Source: Fuscibacter oryzae
GTDB lineage: Bacteria > Pseudomonadota > Alphaproteobacteria > Rhodobacterales > Rhodobacteraceae
Direction: 5' to 3'
Assembly (NCBI RefSeq): GCF_016765795.1
Contig: NZ_JAESVP010000001.1
Coordinates: forward strand, 496,001 to 560,000
Length of the DNA stretch: 64,000 nucleotides
Numbering within the stretch: position 1 is the first letter of the stretch; each line of letters starts with the position of its first letter. Below, one piece after another: positions 1 to 8,694 of the stretch. The position numbers and the translations under genes were made by a program. The notes below the pieces were generated by a model. That model was not told the DNA's origin. It worked only from the letters and a program-made list of their open reading frames with translations, and did not search any database.

Positions 1-203
1 TTCACATTCGCCTCGATCAGAGGCTGGCTGGCCTCTATCGCCCATTTGTGCATGCCAGCTTGGGCATCGTGGATATCGCCGTCGAAAAACTTGCCATGGT
101 CGGAATAGAACATGATCTGCCCGATGGTCGAGCAGGCGCATTTCGGCACCACGCGGTAAACCACGCTTTCACTTTCCGTCATCCAGGTGCCGGGAAACCC
201 CAT
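1..203 (-). CDS. Sulfotransferase family protein, N-terminal part (cut by window edge)
   Basis: Only the first 67 codons are present; the rest lies before the window. The translation reads MGFPGTWMTESESVVYRVV and then PKCACSTI, which resembles the PAPS-binding loop at the N-terminus of the Sulfotransfer_2 family. These enzymes transfer sulfate from PAPS to sugars or lipids. The ATG at 203 is chosen because GGAG lies 6 bases upstream and an in-frame TGA sits two codons before it; an ATG at 182 is the alternative. It diverges from the glycosyltransferase at 343, which suggests the two act on the same surface glycan. The family call is from one motif, so it is moderate. Confidence 0.65.
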   Translation of the reverse strand, partial: MGFPGTWMTESESVVYRVVPKCACSTIGQIMFYSDHGKFFDGDIHDAQAGMHKWAIEASQPLIEANV

Positions 204-342
204 CAGTCACTCCACTTCGACCACCGTTTTGCGCCCGGCCCGGTCAGACCGCCACAAAAAAGCAAAGAAACTCTATCTTTACAATGTCTGTCCGCGCAAA
301 TTAGGGAAACAGTCAACCGCTCTGTGCCCTACTGTCGGTGTC

Positions 343-1920
343 ATGGCAAGAATCGCCTATATCCTTCTGTGCCACAAAGACCCCGATGGCATCATCGCTC
401 AGGCGCAACGCTTGACGGCGGCGGGCGATTTCATCTCGATCCATTTCGATGCCCGCGCCTCGCGCGAGGCCTATGAGCGTATTCGCGAAGGGCTGGACGG
501 CAACCCCGCCGTGACCTTTGCCCGCAAGCGCATCAAATGCGGCTGGGGCGAATGGAGTTTGGTGCAAGCCACGCTGAATGCCATCGAAGCTGCGGTCGAT
601 GCCTTTCCCCGCGCCACGCATTTCTATATGCTGTCGGGCGATTGCATGGCGATCAAATCGGCCGAATTCGCCCATGATTTTCTGGACCGCAACGAGACCG
701 ACTTCATAGAAAGCTTCGATTTCTTTAACTCTGACTGGATCAAGACCGGCATCAAGGAAGAGCGGCTGATCTATCGCCACTGGTTCAATGAACGAAACAG
801 CAAGGCGCTGTTCTATGCCTCGATGGAATGGCAAAAGCGGCTGGGGCTGACGCGCAAGGTGCCCGCCGACATGGCGATCCAGATCGGCAGCCAATGGTGG
901 TGCCTGCGCCGCCAGACGATGGAAGCGCTGCTGGAGTTCGTGCGCAAGCGGCGCGATGTGGTGCGTTTTTTCCAAACCTCGTGGATACCGGACGAGACGT
1001 TCTTTCAGACGCTGGTGCGCCATCTGGTGCCCGAACACCAGATCAGCACCCGCACCCTGACCTTTCTGATGTTCACCGATTACGGCATGCCGGTGACGTT
1101 TTACAACGACCACTACGACCTGTTGCTTAGCCAGGATTACCTGTTCGCCCGCAAGATCAGCCCCGAGGCGAAAGAGCTGAAAGAGCGGTTGGGCAAGCTT
1201 TATGCCGCCAAAGGCGTGCGGTTCGACATTTCGAACGAAGGGCGCAGCCTGTTCAAATTCATGGTTGACCGGGGCCGCCTTGGCCGCCGCTTTGCGCCGC
1301 GCTTTTGGGAAACCGAAAGCTCGCTGGGCCGTGAACGCACGCTGATGATGGTGACCTGCAAGAAGTGGCATGTCGCCAAGCGGCTGGTGGACCGGGTGCG
1401 CCAGGTCACCAACATGCCCGCGCTGGACTATCTGTTCAACGAGGCCTCTACCCCCCTGCCCGATCTGGGTGGCATCCAGTCCACGCTGGAAAAGCGCACG
1501 CGCCACCGCCGGGCGCTGGTTCGGATGCTGTATGATTACTGGCAGACCGACCGGCTGATCTTTTGCATTGATCCGGCCAACATCGATCTGATGCAGGATT
1601 TCTACAACGACAAGGCCAAGGTGCGGTTGCTGGAGGTGGATTGCGACTTCACCGACGAATACCTGCTGGGCCATGCCAAACGCGTCGGTCTGGCCGGCGA
1701 ACGCACGCCCAAGGAAACCATCGACCGGATTCTGCCGACCATCCGCTATGACGTGAAATTCGAAAGCGACCGCATCCGCGACGCGGGCTTTGCCAACATC
1801 TACCGCGTCCGCCAATCGGCCAGCGTTGATGAAAACACCGTGCCTCTGGCGGAATTCCTTGATATTCCAATGGAGAAAGCGCGCGAGATCGCGGGCACTC
1901 ATTACCTGTTTGTGGACTGA
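343..1920 (+). CDS. GT14-type beta-1,6-N-acetylglucosaminyltransferase with C-terminal DUF5928 domain
   Basis: The 525-residue protein opens with MARIAYILLCHKDPDG, typical of core-2/I-branching (GT14) N-acetylglucosaminyltransferases, and has FYMLSGDCMAI and the acidic IPDETFFQT segment expected of the catalytic fold in the first 300 residues. The last 200 or so residues match the extension (DUF5928) I associate with rhodobacterial members. It probably adds GlcNAc to a cell-surface glycan. The reading frame stays open upstream to 187, but similarity starts at the ATG at 343, which has only a weak ribosome site. The divergent sulfotransferase and the HIT protein 3 bases downstream are its neighbours. 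Confidence 0.75.
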   Translation: MARIAYILLCHKDPDGIIAQAQRLTAAGDFISIHFDARASREAYERIREGLDGNPAVTFARKRIKCGWGEWSLVQATLNAIEAAVDAFPRATHFYMLSGDCMAIKSAEFAHDFLDRNETDFIESFDFFNSDWIKTGIKEERLIYRHWFNERNSKALFYASMEWQKRLGLTRKVPADMAIQIGSQWWCLRRQTMEALLEFVRKRRDVVRFFQTSWIPDETFFQTLVRHLVPEHQISTRTLTFLMFTDYGMPVTFYNDHYDLLLSQDYLFARKISPEAKELKERLGKLYAAKGVRFDISNEGRSLFKFMVDRGRLGRRFAPRFWETESSLGRERTLMMVTCKKWHVAKRLVDRVRQVTNMPALDYLFNEASTPLPDLGGIQSTLEKRTRHRRALVRMLYDYWQTDRLIFCIDPANIDLMQDFYNDKAKVRLLEVDCDFTDEYLLGHAKRVGLAGERTPKETIDRILPTIRYDVKFESDRIRDAGFANIYRVRQSASVDENTVPLAEFLDIPMEKAREIAGTHYLFVD

Positions 1921-1923
1921 CCC

Positions 1924-2295
1924 ATGGCCTATACCTACGACCCCCAGAATATCTTTGCCCGCATCCTGCGCGGTGAAATTCCAAACAAGACCGTGGTGGA
2001 AACCGCCCACACGCTGGTGTTCCACGACATCCACCCCCATGCGCCGGTGCATGTGCTTGCCATTCCCAAGGGGGCCTATGTGAATTTCGACCATTTCGCG
2101 GCCGAGGCCAGCGCGGAAGAGATCGTCGATTTCCACCGCACCGTGGCGCAGGTCATCGTCGATCTGGGCTTGTCGGGTGAGGCCGGGTATCGCGGCATCA
2201 CCAATGCTGGCAAGGCCGGGTTGCAGGAAGTGCCGCACTACCACATGCACATTCTGGGCGGGCGGGTGCTGGGCCGTCTGGTCGATCCGGCCTGA
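1924..2295 (+). CDS. HIT (histidine triad) family nucleotide hydrolase, HinT-like
   Basis: This 123-residue protein has the full HIT layout: an N-terminal FARILRGEIP, HDIHPHAPVHVLAIPK in the middle, and the histidine triad HYHMHILGG near residue 110. HinT proteins hydrolyse phosphoramidates such as AMP-lysine; the cellular role is usually unclear. Length and motif order are normal for HinT. The ATG lies 3 bases after the glycosyltransferase stop, so the two are probably co-transcribed, though a functional link is not implied. Confidence 0.9.
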   Translation: MAYTYDPQNIFARILRGEIPNKTVVETAHTLVFHDIHPHAPVHVLAIPKGAYVNFDHFAAEASAEEIVDFHRTVAQVIVDLGLSGEAGYRGITNAGKAGLQEVPHYHMHILGGRVLGRLVDPA

Positions 2296-2363
2296 TTGCG
2301 CAAGCTCCGGGTCGCGGGAGCGCGGCCCGACCCCCATTCTGGCTCCGCAACCAGGAGGCCAGA

Positions 2364-2825
2364 ATGATCCGTTTCACCCCAATCCCCACCAAAACCGTCC
2401 GCGCCTATCAGACGGGCGGGCCTGATGCCAATGGGCAGGTGCCCGAGCGGCACATCGCGGAAGGCACCGGCAATCCGTGCCGTCATTGCCTGCGGATGAT
2501 CCCCGAAGGCGCGGGCCTGTTGATCCTGTCCCATCGCCCGTTTCCAACGCCCCAGCCCTATGCCGAAACCGGCCCGATCTTTCTATGTGCCGATGCTTGT
2601 CAGGCGGAGGGTGGCGAAGACCTGCCCGAAATGTTGGCCTCGCCCGAATATATCGTACGGGGTTACGGGCAGGATGACCGCATCGTCTATGGCACGGGTG
2701 GGGTCATACCGACGCCTGGCATTCCGGCGCGGGCGGCGAAACTGCTGGCCGATCCGGCCATCGCCTATGTCCATGTCCGTTCTGCCCGCAACAACTGCTA
2801 TCAGGTCAGGATCGACCGCGCTTGA
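2364..2825 (+). CDS. DUF1203 domain-containing protein
   Basis: This 153-residue soluble protein has a conserved NPCRHCLRMIPEGAG segment around residues 37-51 and a C-terminal AYVHVRSARNNCYQV, both typical of DUF1203. No biochemical function is established for the family, and none is proposed here. The start is secure: GGAG lies 7 bases before the ATG. It follows the HIT gene by 68 bases and converges on the YdeI-like gene, with a perfect hairpin at 2858-2880 between them. Confidence 0.8.
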   Translation: MIRFTPIPTKTVRAYQTGGPDANGQVPERHIAEGTGNPCRHCLRMIPEGAGLLILSHRPFPTPQPYAETGPIFLCADACQAEGGEDLPEMLASPEYIVRGYGQDDRIVYGTGGVIPTPGIPARAAKLLADPAIAYVHVRSARNNCYQVRIDRA

Positions 2826-2857
2826 TCCTGCGGGACGGTGTGCCTCGCAATTTACGC

Positions 2858-2880
2858 TGCCCCGGATCACGTCCGGGGCA
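2858..2880. repeat. 9-bp perfect hairpin between convergent genes, REP-like
   Basis: TGCCCCGGA, a 5-base loop and TCCGGGGCA form a perfect stem at 2858-2866 / 2872-2880. From general knowledge, this CCGGATcacgTCCGG type of palindrome is dispersed in many alphaproteobacterial genomes. It could also stop transcription from either side, but there is no T tract. Confidence 0.5.
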
Positions 2881-2907
2881 ACGAGGGATATAACGCCAAC
2901 ACCAATC

Positions 2908-3471
2908 CTAAACCGGCGACTTCCCCTCTGCCAACCGCGCCAAAAACTCGGCCATCCGCTTGGTCCGCGTCTCTGCCCGCTTCGCCGTGGTTAAGCGGTA
3001 GTAAATTGCATAGCGCTCCTTGGCATCCAGCGCCGCAAATGTCTTCTGCGCCGACTGTGGGGCTGTTGCCAAAGCCTCCAGAAAATCCACGGGCAGATCA
3101 GCCCCCTTGCCGCCCGAATAAGTCGCCTCCCAGCGCCCATTCGCGCGCGCCGCCTCCACGGCTGCCAGCCCCGCCGCCTGCATACGTCCCGAGACGATCA
3201 GCCGTTCAGCATGAGCGCGGTTGAGCTGGCTCCACGCCGAGCCGGGTTTGCGTGGCGTAAAGCGTTGTATCCACTGGGTTTCACTTTGCGTCTTGCGCAC
3301 ACCATCAATCCAGCCCCAAGCCAAAGCCTCTACCACCGCCTGCTGCCAGTCGATCGAGACCACGCCTGAACCCTTTTTGTGATACAGTACCCAGACTTCG
3401 CTTTGTGTGGCATGGTTCGCCGCCAACCAATCATGCCAGTCCACTGCTGTCGCAAACGCCTGCAGAGTCAC
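2908..3471 (-). CDS. YdeI/OmpD-associated family protein
   Basis: The 187-residue protein carries FHDWL-type and EVWVLYHKKGSG near the N-terminus, EALAWGWIDG, and RFTPRKPGSAWSQLNRAHAERL; this order is diagnostic of the YdeI/OmpD-associated family. The biochemical role is unknown; E. coli YdeI is linked to stress resistance. I choose the GTG start at 3471, whose last two bases begin the TGA stop of the upstream YjbR gene (GTGA overlap), rather than the longer upstream frame, which would overlap that gene. Translational coupling with the YjbR gene is likely. Confidence 0.8.
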   Translation of the reverse strand: MTLQAFATAVDWHDWLAANHATQSEVWVLYHKKGSGVVSIDWQQAVVEALAWGWIDGVRKTQSETQWIQRFTPRKPGSAWSQLNRAHAERLIVSGRMQAAGLAAVEAARANGRWEATYSGGKGADLPVDFLEALATAPQSAQKTFAALDAKERYAIYYRLTTAKRAETRTKRMAEFLARLAEGKSPV

Positions 3472-3815
3472 TGTGCATCCCAATCGCGCAAGAACCGCTT
3501 CGGAGCTGCGTCGCGCCACTGCTGCACCAGCCGCGCCCGCGCCCAACCCGGATCAATCCGCCCCGCCCGCACCAGAACCAAATTGTGCGGGGCGTAATGC
3601 GGATGCAGAAAGAACGTCTCGGGGTCAGCCGCCATCAACATCTCACGCTCATCTGCTGCTGCTTTGAACACCGCCGCTTCCTCGTAATACGACCAATAGC
3701 ACCACATCTTGCCAAAGGCTTTCAACGCCTCATGCCCCCAGGGTGTGGCAAGGGTGATCTCGGGCAGATCAAGCGCCAGAGCAAAAGCCTTCAACTCCGC
3801 CCAATTGTGGATCAC
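3468..3815 (-). CDS. MmcQ/YjbR family protein
   Basis: This 115-residue protein has LPEITLATPWGHEALKAFGK at residues 17-36 and ends with RLVQQWRDAAPKRFLRDWD, the typical YjbR (DUF419) organisation with a CyaY-like fold. Family members are described as DNA-binding-like, but no firm role is known. Its stop overlaps the GTG start of the YdeI-like gene, so the two form a coupled pair. It sits 67 bases downstream of polA on the same strand. Confidence 0.85.
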   Translation of the reverse strand: MIHNWAELKAFALALDLPEITLATPWGHEALKAFGKMWCYWSYYEEAAVFKAAADEREMLMAADPETFFLHPHYAPHNLVLVRAGRIDPGWARARLVQQWRDAAPKRFLRDWDAQ

Positions 3816-3882
3816 CCGACACTCCCTTTGCGTTCCCTACGCTCAAAGAGGTCTGAGGGTTGGGAAACCCCCAGCTTTTACC

Positions 3883-6717
3883 TCAATGCGCCGCAGCCCA
3901 TGTCGCTCCGACACCCGCCTCCACCGTCAATGGCACTTTCAGTTGCACCGCAGGGTGCGAGGCCCCCTCCATCACATCCTTCGCCACCTTGATCAGCGCA
4001 TCCGAGGCATCCTCGCCCACCTCGAACAGCAGTTCGTCATGCACCTGAAGCAGCATCTTTGCATCCATCCCGGCAATCGCGGCAGGCATGCGGATCATGG
4101 CGCGGCGGATCACATCGGCCGCCGTGCCCTGAATGGGGGCGTTGATCGCCGCACGCTTGGCAAAGCCCGCACCGGGGCCTTTGGCGTTGATTTCCGGCGT
4201 GTTGATCTTGCGACCGAACAGGGTCTGCACATAGCCCCGCTCTTTGGCAAAGGCGATGGTCTGGTCCATGTATTCGCGGATGCCGGGGAACCGTTCGAAA
4301 TAACGGTCGATGAAGCCCTGCGCCTCGGCCCGGGGAATCCGCAGGTTGCGGGCAAGGCCAAAGCCGGAAATGCCATAGATGACGCCAAAGTTGATCGCCT
4401 TGGCCCGGCGGCGGATGTCGCTGGTCATCTGGTCCAGCGGCACGTTGAACATCTCGCTGGCCGTCATGGCGTGAATATCCAGCCCGTCGCGGAACGCCTG
4501 CTGAAGGGCGGGAATATCGGCAATATGGGCAAGGATGCGCAGCTCGATCTGGGAATAGTCGAGGCTGACCAGAACCCGGCCTTTCGGGGCCACAAATGCC
4601 TCGCGAATGCGCCGCCCCTCTTCGGTACGGACCGGGATGTTTTGCAGGTTGGGGTCGGTTGAGGCCAGCCGCCCGGTGTTGGCCCCCGCGATGGAATAGC
4701 TGGTATGCACCCGCCCCGTTTCCGGGTTGATCGCGGTTTGCAGCGCATCGGTGTAGGTGGATTTCAGCTTGGAAAGCTGCCGCCAATCCAGAATCCGCGC
4801 CGCAACGCGCGCGCCTTGGGGGTGCGTGTCTTCCAGCGTGGTGATGTCTTCCAGCACATCGGCGCCGGTGCCATAAGCGCCGGTCTTGGTTTTTTCGCCC
4901 CCCGGCAGGCCCAGCCGGTCAAACAGAAACTCACCCAGCTGCTTGGGCGAGCCGACGTTGAATTTCTCGCCCGCCGTATCCTGAATTTCATCTTCAAGCT
5001 GCGCCATTTTCTGCGCAAAGGCGTTGGACATGCGCGACAGGGTATCGCGGTCCACCTGAATGCCCGCCATTTCCATATCGGCCAGCACGGGCACCAAGGG
5101 GCGCTCCAGCGTCTCATAGACCGTGGTGACGCGGACTTTCGGCAGTTGCGGCTTGAACATCTGCCACAGGCGCAGCGTTACGTCGGCATCCTCGGCGGCA
5201 TATTTCACCGCCTTGTCAATTTCGACCTGATCAAAGGTCACCTGCGCTTTGCCAGAGCCGATCAACTCTTTGATCGGAATGGTCTTGTGGCCCAGATACT
5301 GCTCGGCCAGATAATCCATGCCGTGGTTATGCAGGCCCGCGTGCATGGCATAAGACATCAGCATCGTGTCATCCAAGGGCGCGATGCGAATGCCGTGGCG
5401 GGCGAAAATCTTCCAGTCATATTTCATGTTCTGGCCGATTTTCAGGATACTGGCATCCTCCAGCACCGGTTTCAGCGCAGCCAAGGCCTGATCCAGAGGG
5501 ATTTGCCCCGCCACCCGTTCGCTGGACCCAAAGAGGTCACCGCCGCCCTGACGATGGCTCAACGGGATGTAACACGCCTGCCCCGCCTTGACCGACAACG
5601 AGATGCCCACCAGCTCGGCCTGCATTTCATCCAGGCTGGTGGTCTCGGTATCCACCGCCACGCGGCCCGCCTCGGCAATGGCGGCGACCCATCGGTTCAG
5701 TGCATCCATATCGCGCACGGCTTCATAGCCGGCATGGTCAAAGGGCAGACGGTCGGGGGTTGCCGCGGGTTCGGCATGGGCACCCGAAACTTCAAACCCC
5801 TTGCTCGCCTCGATCAGCGGGGCCGCGACCTTCAGCTTGGTCGCAACACGGGTCGCAAGGGTGCGAAACTCCATCCGCGACAGAAACTCCATCAGCGGCT
5901 CGGCCTCGGGGGCACGCACCGTCAGCTCATCCAGACTGACCTCAACCGGAACATCGCGTTTCAGCGTCACCAACTCGCGCGACAGGCGGATCTGGGCGGC
6001 ATTGTCCACCAAGGTCTCGCGGCGTTTGGGCTGCTTGATCTCGCCCGCCCGCGCCAACAGACTTTCCAGATTGCCATATTCGTTGATCAGCAGAGCCGCG
6101 GTTTTCAGCCCGATCCCCGGCGCGCCGGGCACGTTATCGACCGAATCCCCCGCCAGCGACTGCACATCCACAACCCGATCCGGCCCGACGCCGAATTTCT
6201 CGATCACCTCGGCCTCGCCGATCGGGCGCTGCTTCATCGGGTCGTACAGGCCCACCCCCGGCCCGACCAATTGCATCATATCCTTGTCAGAGGTGATGAT
6301 GGTGCAATCGCCCCCCGCTTCCTGCGCCTGCCGGGCCAGGGTGGCCATGATGTCATCCGCCTCGAACCCCTGGATTTCAATGCAGGCGACGTTGAAGGCG
6401 CGGGTGGCATCCCGGGTCAGGGGGAACTGGGGCCGCAGGTCTTCGGGCAACTCGGGGCGGTTGGCCTTGTATTCGGGGTAGATGTCATTGCGAAAGGTCT
6501 TGGACCCGGCGTCAAAGATCACGGCGATATGGGTCGCCTTGGCCTTGCCCGCCGACCCGCTGGAAAGCTCGCTCCAGATGAGGTTGCAGAACCCGGCAAC
6601 CGCCCCCACCGGCAGCCCATCAGACTTGCGCGTCAGGGGCGGCAGCGCGTGATAGGCGCGAAAGATAAAAGCCGAGCCATCGATCAGATGCAGATGATCG
6701 CCCTTGCCGAATGCCAT
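3883..6717 (-). CDS. polA: DNA polymerase I
   Basis: The 944-residue product has all three PolI domains. The 5'-3' nuclease runs from about residue 8 (LIDGSAFIFRAYHALPP), with FEADDIMATL and ITSDKDMMQL. The 3'-5' exonuclease keeps its DTE metal ligands (D356, E358), so proofreading is probably intact. The polymerase domain has LDYSQIELRILAH, RRAKAINFGVIYGIS and the catalytic QVHDELLFEV near the C-terminus. It fills gaps in repair and removes RNA primers. The ATG follows GAGGAGGG by 8 bases. Length is usual for alphaproteobacteria. Confidence 0.98.
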   Translation of the reverse strand: MAFGKGDHLHLIDGSAFIFRAYHALPPLTRKSDGLPVGAVAGFCNLIWSELSSGSAGKAKATHIAVIFDAGSKTFRNDIYPEYKANRPELPEDLRPQFPLTRDATRAFNVACIEIQGFEADDIMATLARQAQEAGGDCTIITSDKDMMQLVGPGVGLYDPMKQRPIGEAEVIEKFGVGPDRVVDVQSLAGDSVDNVPGAPGIGLKTAALLINEYGNLESLLARAGEIKQPKRRETLVDNAAQIRLSRELVTLKRDVPVEVSLDELTVRAPEAEPLMEFLSRMEFRTLATRVATKLKVAAPLIEASKGFEVSGAHAEPAATPDRLPFDHAGYEAVRDMDALNRWVAAIAEAGRVAVDTETTSLDEMQAELVGISLSVKAGQACYIPLSHRQGGGDLFGSSERVAGQIPLDQALAALKPVLEDASILKIGQNMKYDWKIFARHGIRIAPLDDTMLMSYAMHAGLHNHGMDYLAEQYLGHKTIPIKELIGSGKAQVTFDQVEIDKAVKYAAEDADVTLRLWQMFKPQLPKVRVTTVYETLERPLVPVLADMEMAGIQVDRDTLSRMSNAFAQKMAQLEDEIQDTAGEKFNVGSPKQLGEFLFDRLGLPGGEKTKTGAYGTGADVLEDITTLEDTHPQGARVAARILDWRQLSKLKSTYTDALQTAINPETGRVHTSYSIAGANTGRLASTDPNLQNIPVRTEEGRRIREAFVAPKGRVLVSLDYSQIELRILAHIADIPALQQAFRDGLDIHAMTASEMFNVPLDQMTSDIRRRAKAINFGVIYGISGFGLARNLRIPRAEAQGFIDRYFERFPGIREYMDQTIAFAKERGYVQTLFGRKINTPEINAKGPGAGFAKRAAINAPIQGTAADVIRRAMIRMPAAIAGMDAKMLLQVHDELLFEVGEDASDALIKVAKDVMEGASHPAVQLKVPLTVEAGVGATWAAAH

Positions 6718-6795
6718 ATGCCCGCCCTCCTCTGCTGTCCGGGGATGAGTATTGGCACGAACCGGCGCGCGCTGCCACCCGGCAGGGCGTTTGGA

Positions 6796-7476
6796 TCAGG
6801 GCTGATTGGCCCAGATTGACAGGGCAACCGCCTGCGGCGTCGGCGTCCACAAACCAAAGCGCAGCCCCGCGCCGCGCAGTTGCGCCCCAATCCAGACATT
6901 GCAGGTGCGAAACAGGTCGAACCCGCCGAGCCCGTGCCAAAAGCCATCGGTGCCGGTGAACCCCGCCACGGCAACCGGCTGCGGCTGGCCCTGCGGATCG
7001 CTGGCAAAGCTGTCGCGGATACCGCTGCGCAGGCGGGCGTATTGCGCGGGGCTAAGGTGTATCCAGTTCAGCCCCGGCACCTCTTGCCCCGCCAGATCGC
7101 CCCAGGCATCGACCCGCATCACCGAGGCGTCGCCCGTGGCCGCCTGCCACACGGCCCCAGCCGAAATATCGCCGTAGCTGCCCGCCGTGGTGTAAAACGC
7201 CTCTGACCCCCACCCCACCACCAGCCAGCGGGCGTCGGGGTGGTTAACCGGCACACCGCGCTGCTCAGCGGCAAAGGCAAAGGTCTGACGGGTGGCGGAA
7301 TCAAGCGGCAACAGAAAATCATAGTGAATCGGCCCGCGCAGCAGCCCGACCACAACGCCCGTAGCTGGCCAGTTGTCACCAGACGACACCAATGCCCCGG
7401 CAAGTCCGGCAAGGTAATATCCGCATGGCACCAAAAGCAGCACCGCGATCGCCCGCCGCAGCCAGCGCCCGAACAC
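6796..7476 (-). CDS. TIGR02117/DUF2459 family protein
   Basis: This 226-residue protein starts with one hydrophobic segment (AIAVLLLVPCGYYLAGLAGALV) that acts as an anchor or signal. It then has IHYDFLLPLD, WLVVGWGSEAFYTTAGSYGDI and CNVWIGAQLRGAGL, the conserved blocks of DUF2459. Some members sit in PHB-related loci, but the function is unknown. The start is the GTG at 7476; no ATG or good ribosome site is available before the stop of the zinc-finger gene 15 bases upstream. It is probably translated from the same transcript as that gene. Confidence 0.75.
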   Translation of the reverse strand: MFGRWLRRAIAVLLLVPCGYYLAGLAGALVSSGDNWPATGVVVGLLRGPIHYDFLLPLDSATRQTFAFAAEQRGVPVNHPDARWLVVGWGSEAFYTTAGSYGDISAGAVWQAATGDASVMRVDAWGDLAGQEVPGLNWIHLSPAQYARLRSGIRDSFASDPQGQPQPVAVAGFTGTDGFWHGLGGFDLFRTCNVWIGAQLRGAGLRFGLWTPTPQAVALSIWANQP

Positions 7477-7491
7477 GTCTAGATCGTCGGC

Positions 7492-7677
7492 TTAGTGGTC
7501 GTCGTGGGCGTGGTCGCGGTCGATAACATAACGCTTGTCGCAATAGCCGCATTCGACAAAGCCGGTGTCTTGGGGAATCGACAGCCAGACACGCGGATGG
7601 CCCAAGGCCCCCTCTCCCCCGTCGCAGGCCACTTTCTTGGTGGTGACGACTTGGGTTTCCGGCGCGGCGATGGTCAT
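7492..7677 (-). CDS. Zinc-finger protein, NDUFS6-like (zf-CHCC) complex I accessory subunit
   Basis: This 61-residue protein has the pattern C18-x8-H27-x15-C43-x2-C46, with PRVWLSI and [11 protein letters not shown], matching the zf-CHCC family that includes mitochondrial NDUFS6. Paracoccus complex I is known to carry an NDUFS6 homologue, so it is probably a zinc-binding peripheral-arm subunit or assembly factor of NADH dehydrogenase. The true gene is the 3' end of a longer open frame; ATG 7677 has GGGG about 7 bases upstream. It lies upstream of DUF2459 and diverges from lgt-midA. Confidence 0.8.
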   Translation of the reverse strand: MTIAAPETQVVTTKKVACDGGEGALGHPRVWLSIPQDTGFVECGYCDKRYVIDRDHAHDDH

Positions 7678-7818
7678 GGGGTGCCCCTTTGGCTTGGCGA
7701 TATACGCACATTCTAGCGATCTGGTCGGGGCGGGCAAGGGCCGGACGCGCGCGCGCCGCTTCTGGCCGTTGACAAGCCGCCGCCCCTCCTCGACAAACCG
7801 GGGCAACCGAGAGGCGCC

Positions 7819-8694
7819 ATGTCCTACATCCCCTTCCCCAATATCTCGCCAGAGATTTTCACCATCAGCCTTGGCTCTTGGGAGTTCAGCCTGCGCTGGT
7901 ATGCGCTGGCCTATGTCGCGGGACTGTTGATCGGCTGGAAGCTGATCGTGACCATCCTGAAGTCGCCGCGCCTGTGGCCGAACGGCGCCCCGATGCAGCC
8001 CGAAGCGGTAGAGCGGTTGCTGACCTGGGTCATCCTTGGCGTCATCATCGGCGGGCGACTGGGTTATGTACTGATTTACGATCCGGCATTTTTCTGGGCC
8101 AACCCGTCGCAGATTCCCGTCGTCTGGCATGGTGGCATGTCGTTTCATGGCGGTTTTATGGGGGTTGTCGTCGCGGGGATCCTGTTTTGCCGAAGGGAGG
8201 GCATCCCCATGCTGACGATGGCCGATCTTATGGCCATTGCCACACCTGCTGGCCTGTTCTTTGGCCGCATCGCCAATTTCATCAACGCAGAGCTGTGGGG
8301 CCGCCCCACCGACCTGCCCTGGGGCGTGGCCTTCCCGGGCGAGGCGGCGCAAAGCTGCCCCGACCTCTTGACCATCTGCGCCCGCCATCCCAGCCAACTT
8401 TATGAGGCGGCGCTGGAGGGCCTGGTGCTGTTCGCCGTTCTGGCCTGGGCCATCTGGCGCGCAGGCTGGCTGCGCTATCCGGGGCGCGTGGCGGGGCTGT
8501 TCTTTGCTGGCTATGGCCTGTCGCGCTTTGCCGTCGAATTCGTTCGCCAGCCCGATGCGCAGTTCATCACGCTGGGCAATCCCTTGGGGTTGGCGCTGCA
8601 TCTGGGCGGCTATGGCCTGACCATGGGGCAACTGTTGTCGCTGCCGATGATCGTGGCGGGCATCTGGTTCATCGCCCGCGCAAGGGCCGCATGA
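7819..8694 (+). CDS. lgt: Prolipoprotein diacylglyceryl transferase
   Basis: This 291-residue multi-pass inner membrane enzyme transfers diacylglycerol from phosphatidylglycerol to the lipobox cysteine of prolipoproteins. The Lgt signature [17 protein letters not shown] is near residue 150, with [10 protein letters not shown] before it and RHPSQLYEA after it. About seven hydrophobic segments are visible. Its stop overlaps the midA start by four bases (ATGA), the first link in a three-gene coupled operon. Lipoprotein substrates elsewhere in the window include the OmpA and patatin genes. Confidence 0.97.
   Translation: MSYIPFPNISPEIFTISLGSWEFSLRWYALAYVAGLLIGWKLIVTILKSPRLWPNGAPMQPEAVERLLTWVILGVIIGGRLGYVLIYDPAFFWANPSQIPVVWHGGMSFHGGFMGVVVAGILFCRREGIPMLTMADLMAIATPAGLFFGRIANFINAELWGRPTDLPWGVAFPGEAAQSCPDLLTICARHPSQLYEAALEGLVLFAVLAWAIWRAGWLRYPGRVAGLFFAGYGLSRFAVEFVRQPDAQFITLGNPLGLALHLGGYGLTMGQLLSLPMIVAGIWFIARARAA

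Noticed and set aside
313-2337. 674-codon open frame on the minus strand
   Set aside because: It is antisense to the glycosyltransferase and HIT genes, is rich in His, Gln and Arg with no domain pattern, and is a product of GC-rich codon bias.
4705-6819. 704-codon open frame antisense to polA
   Set aside because: Composition (His, Arg, Gln-rich) and perfect frame correspondence with polA third positions show a shadow frame.
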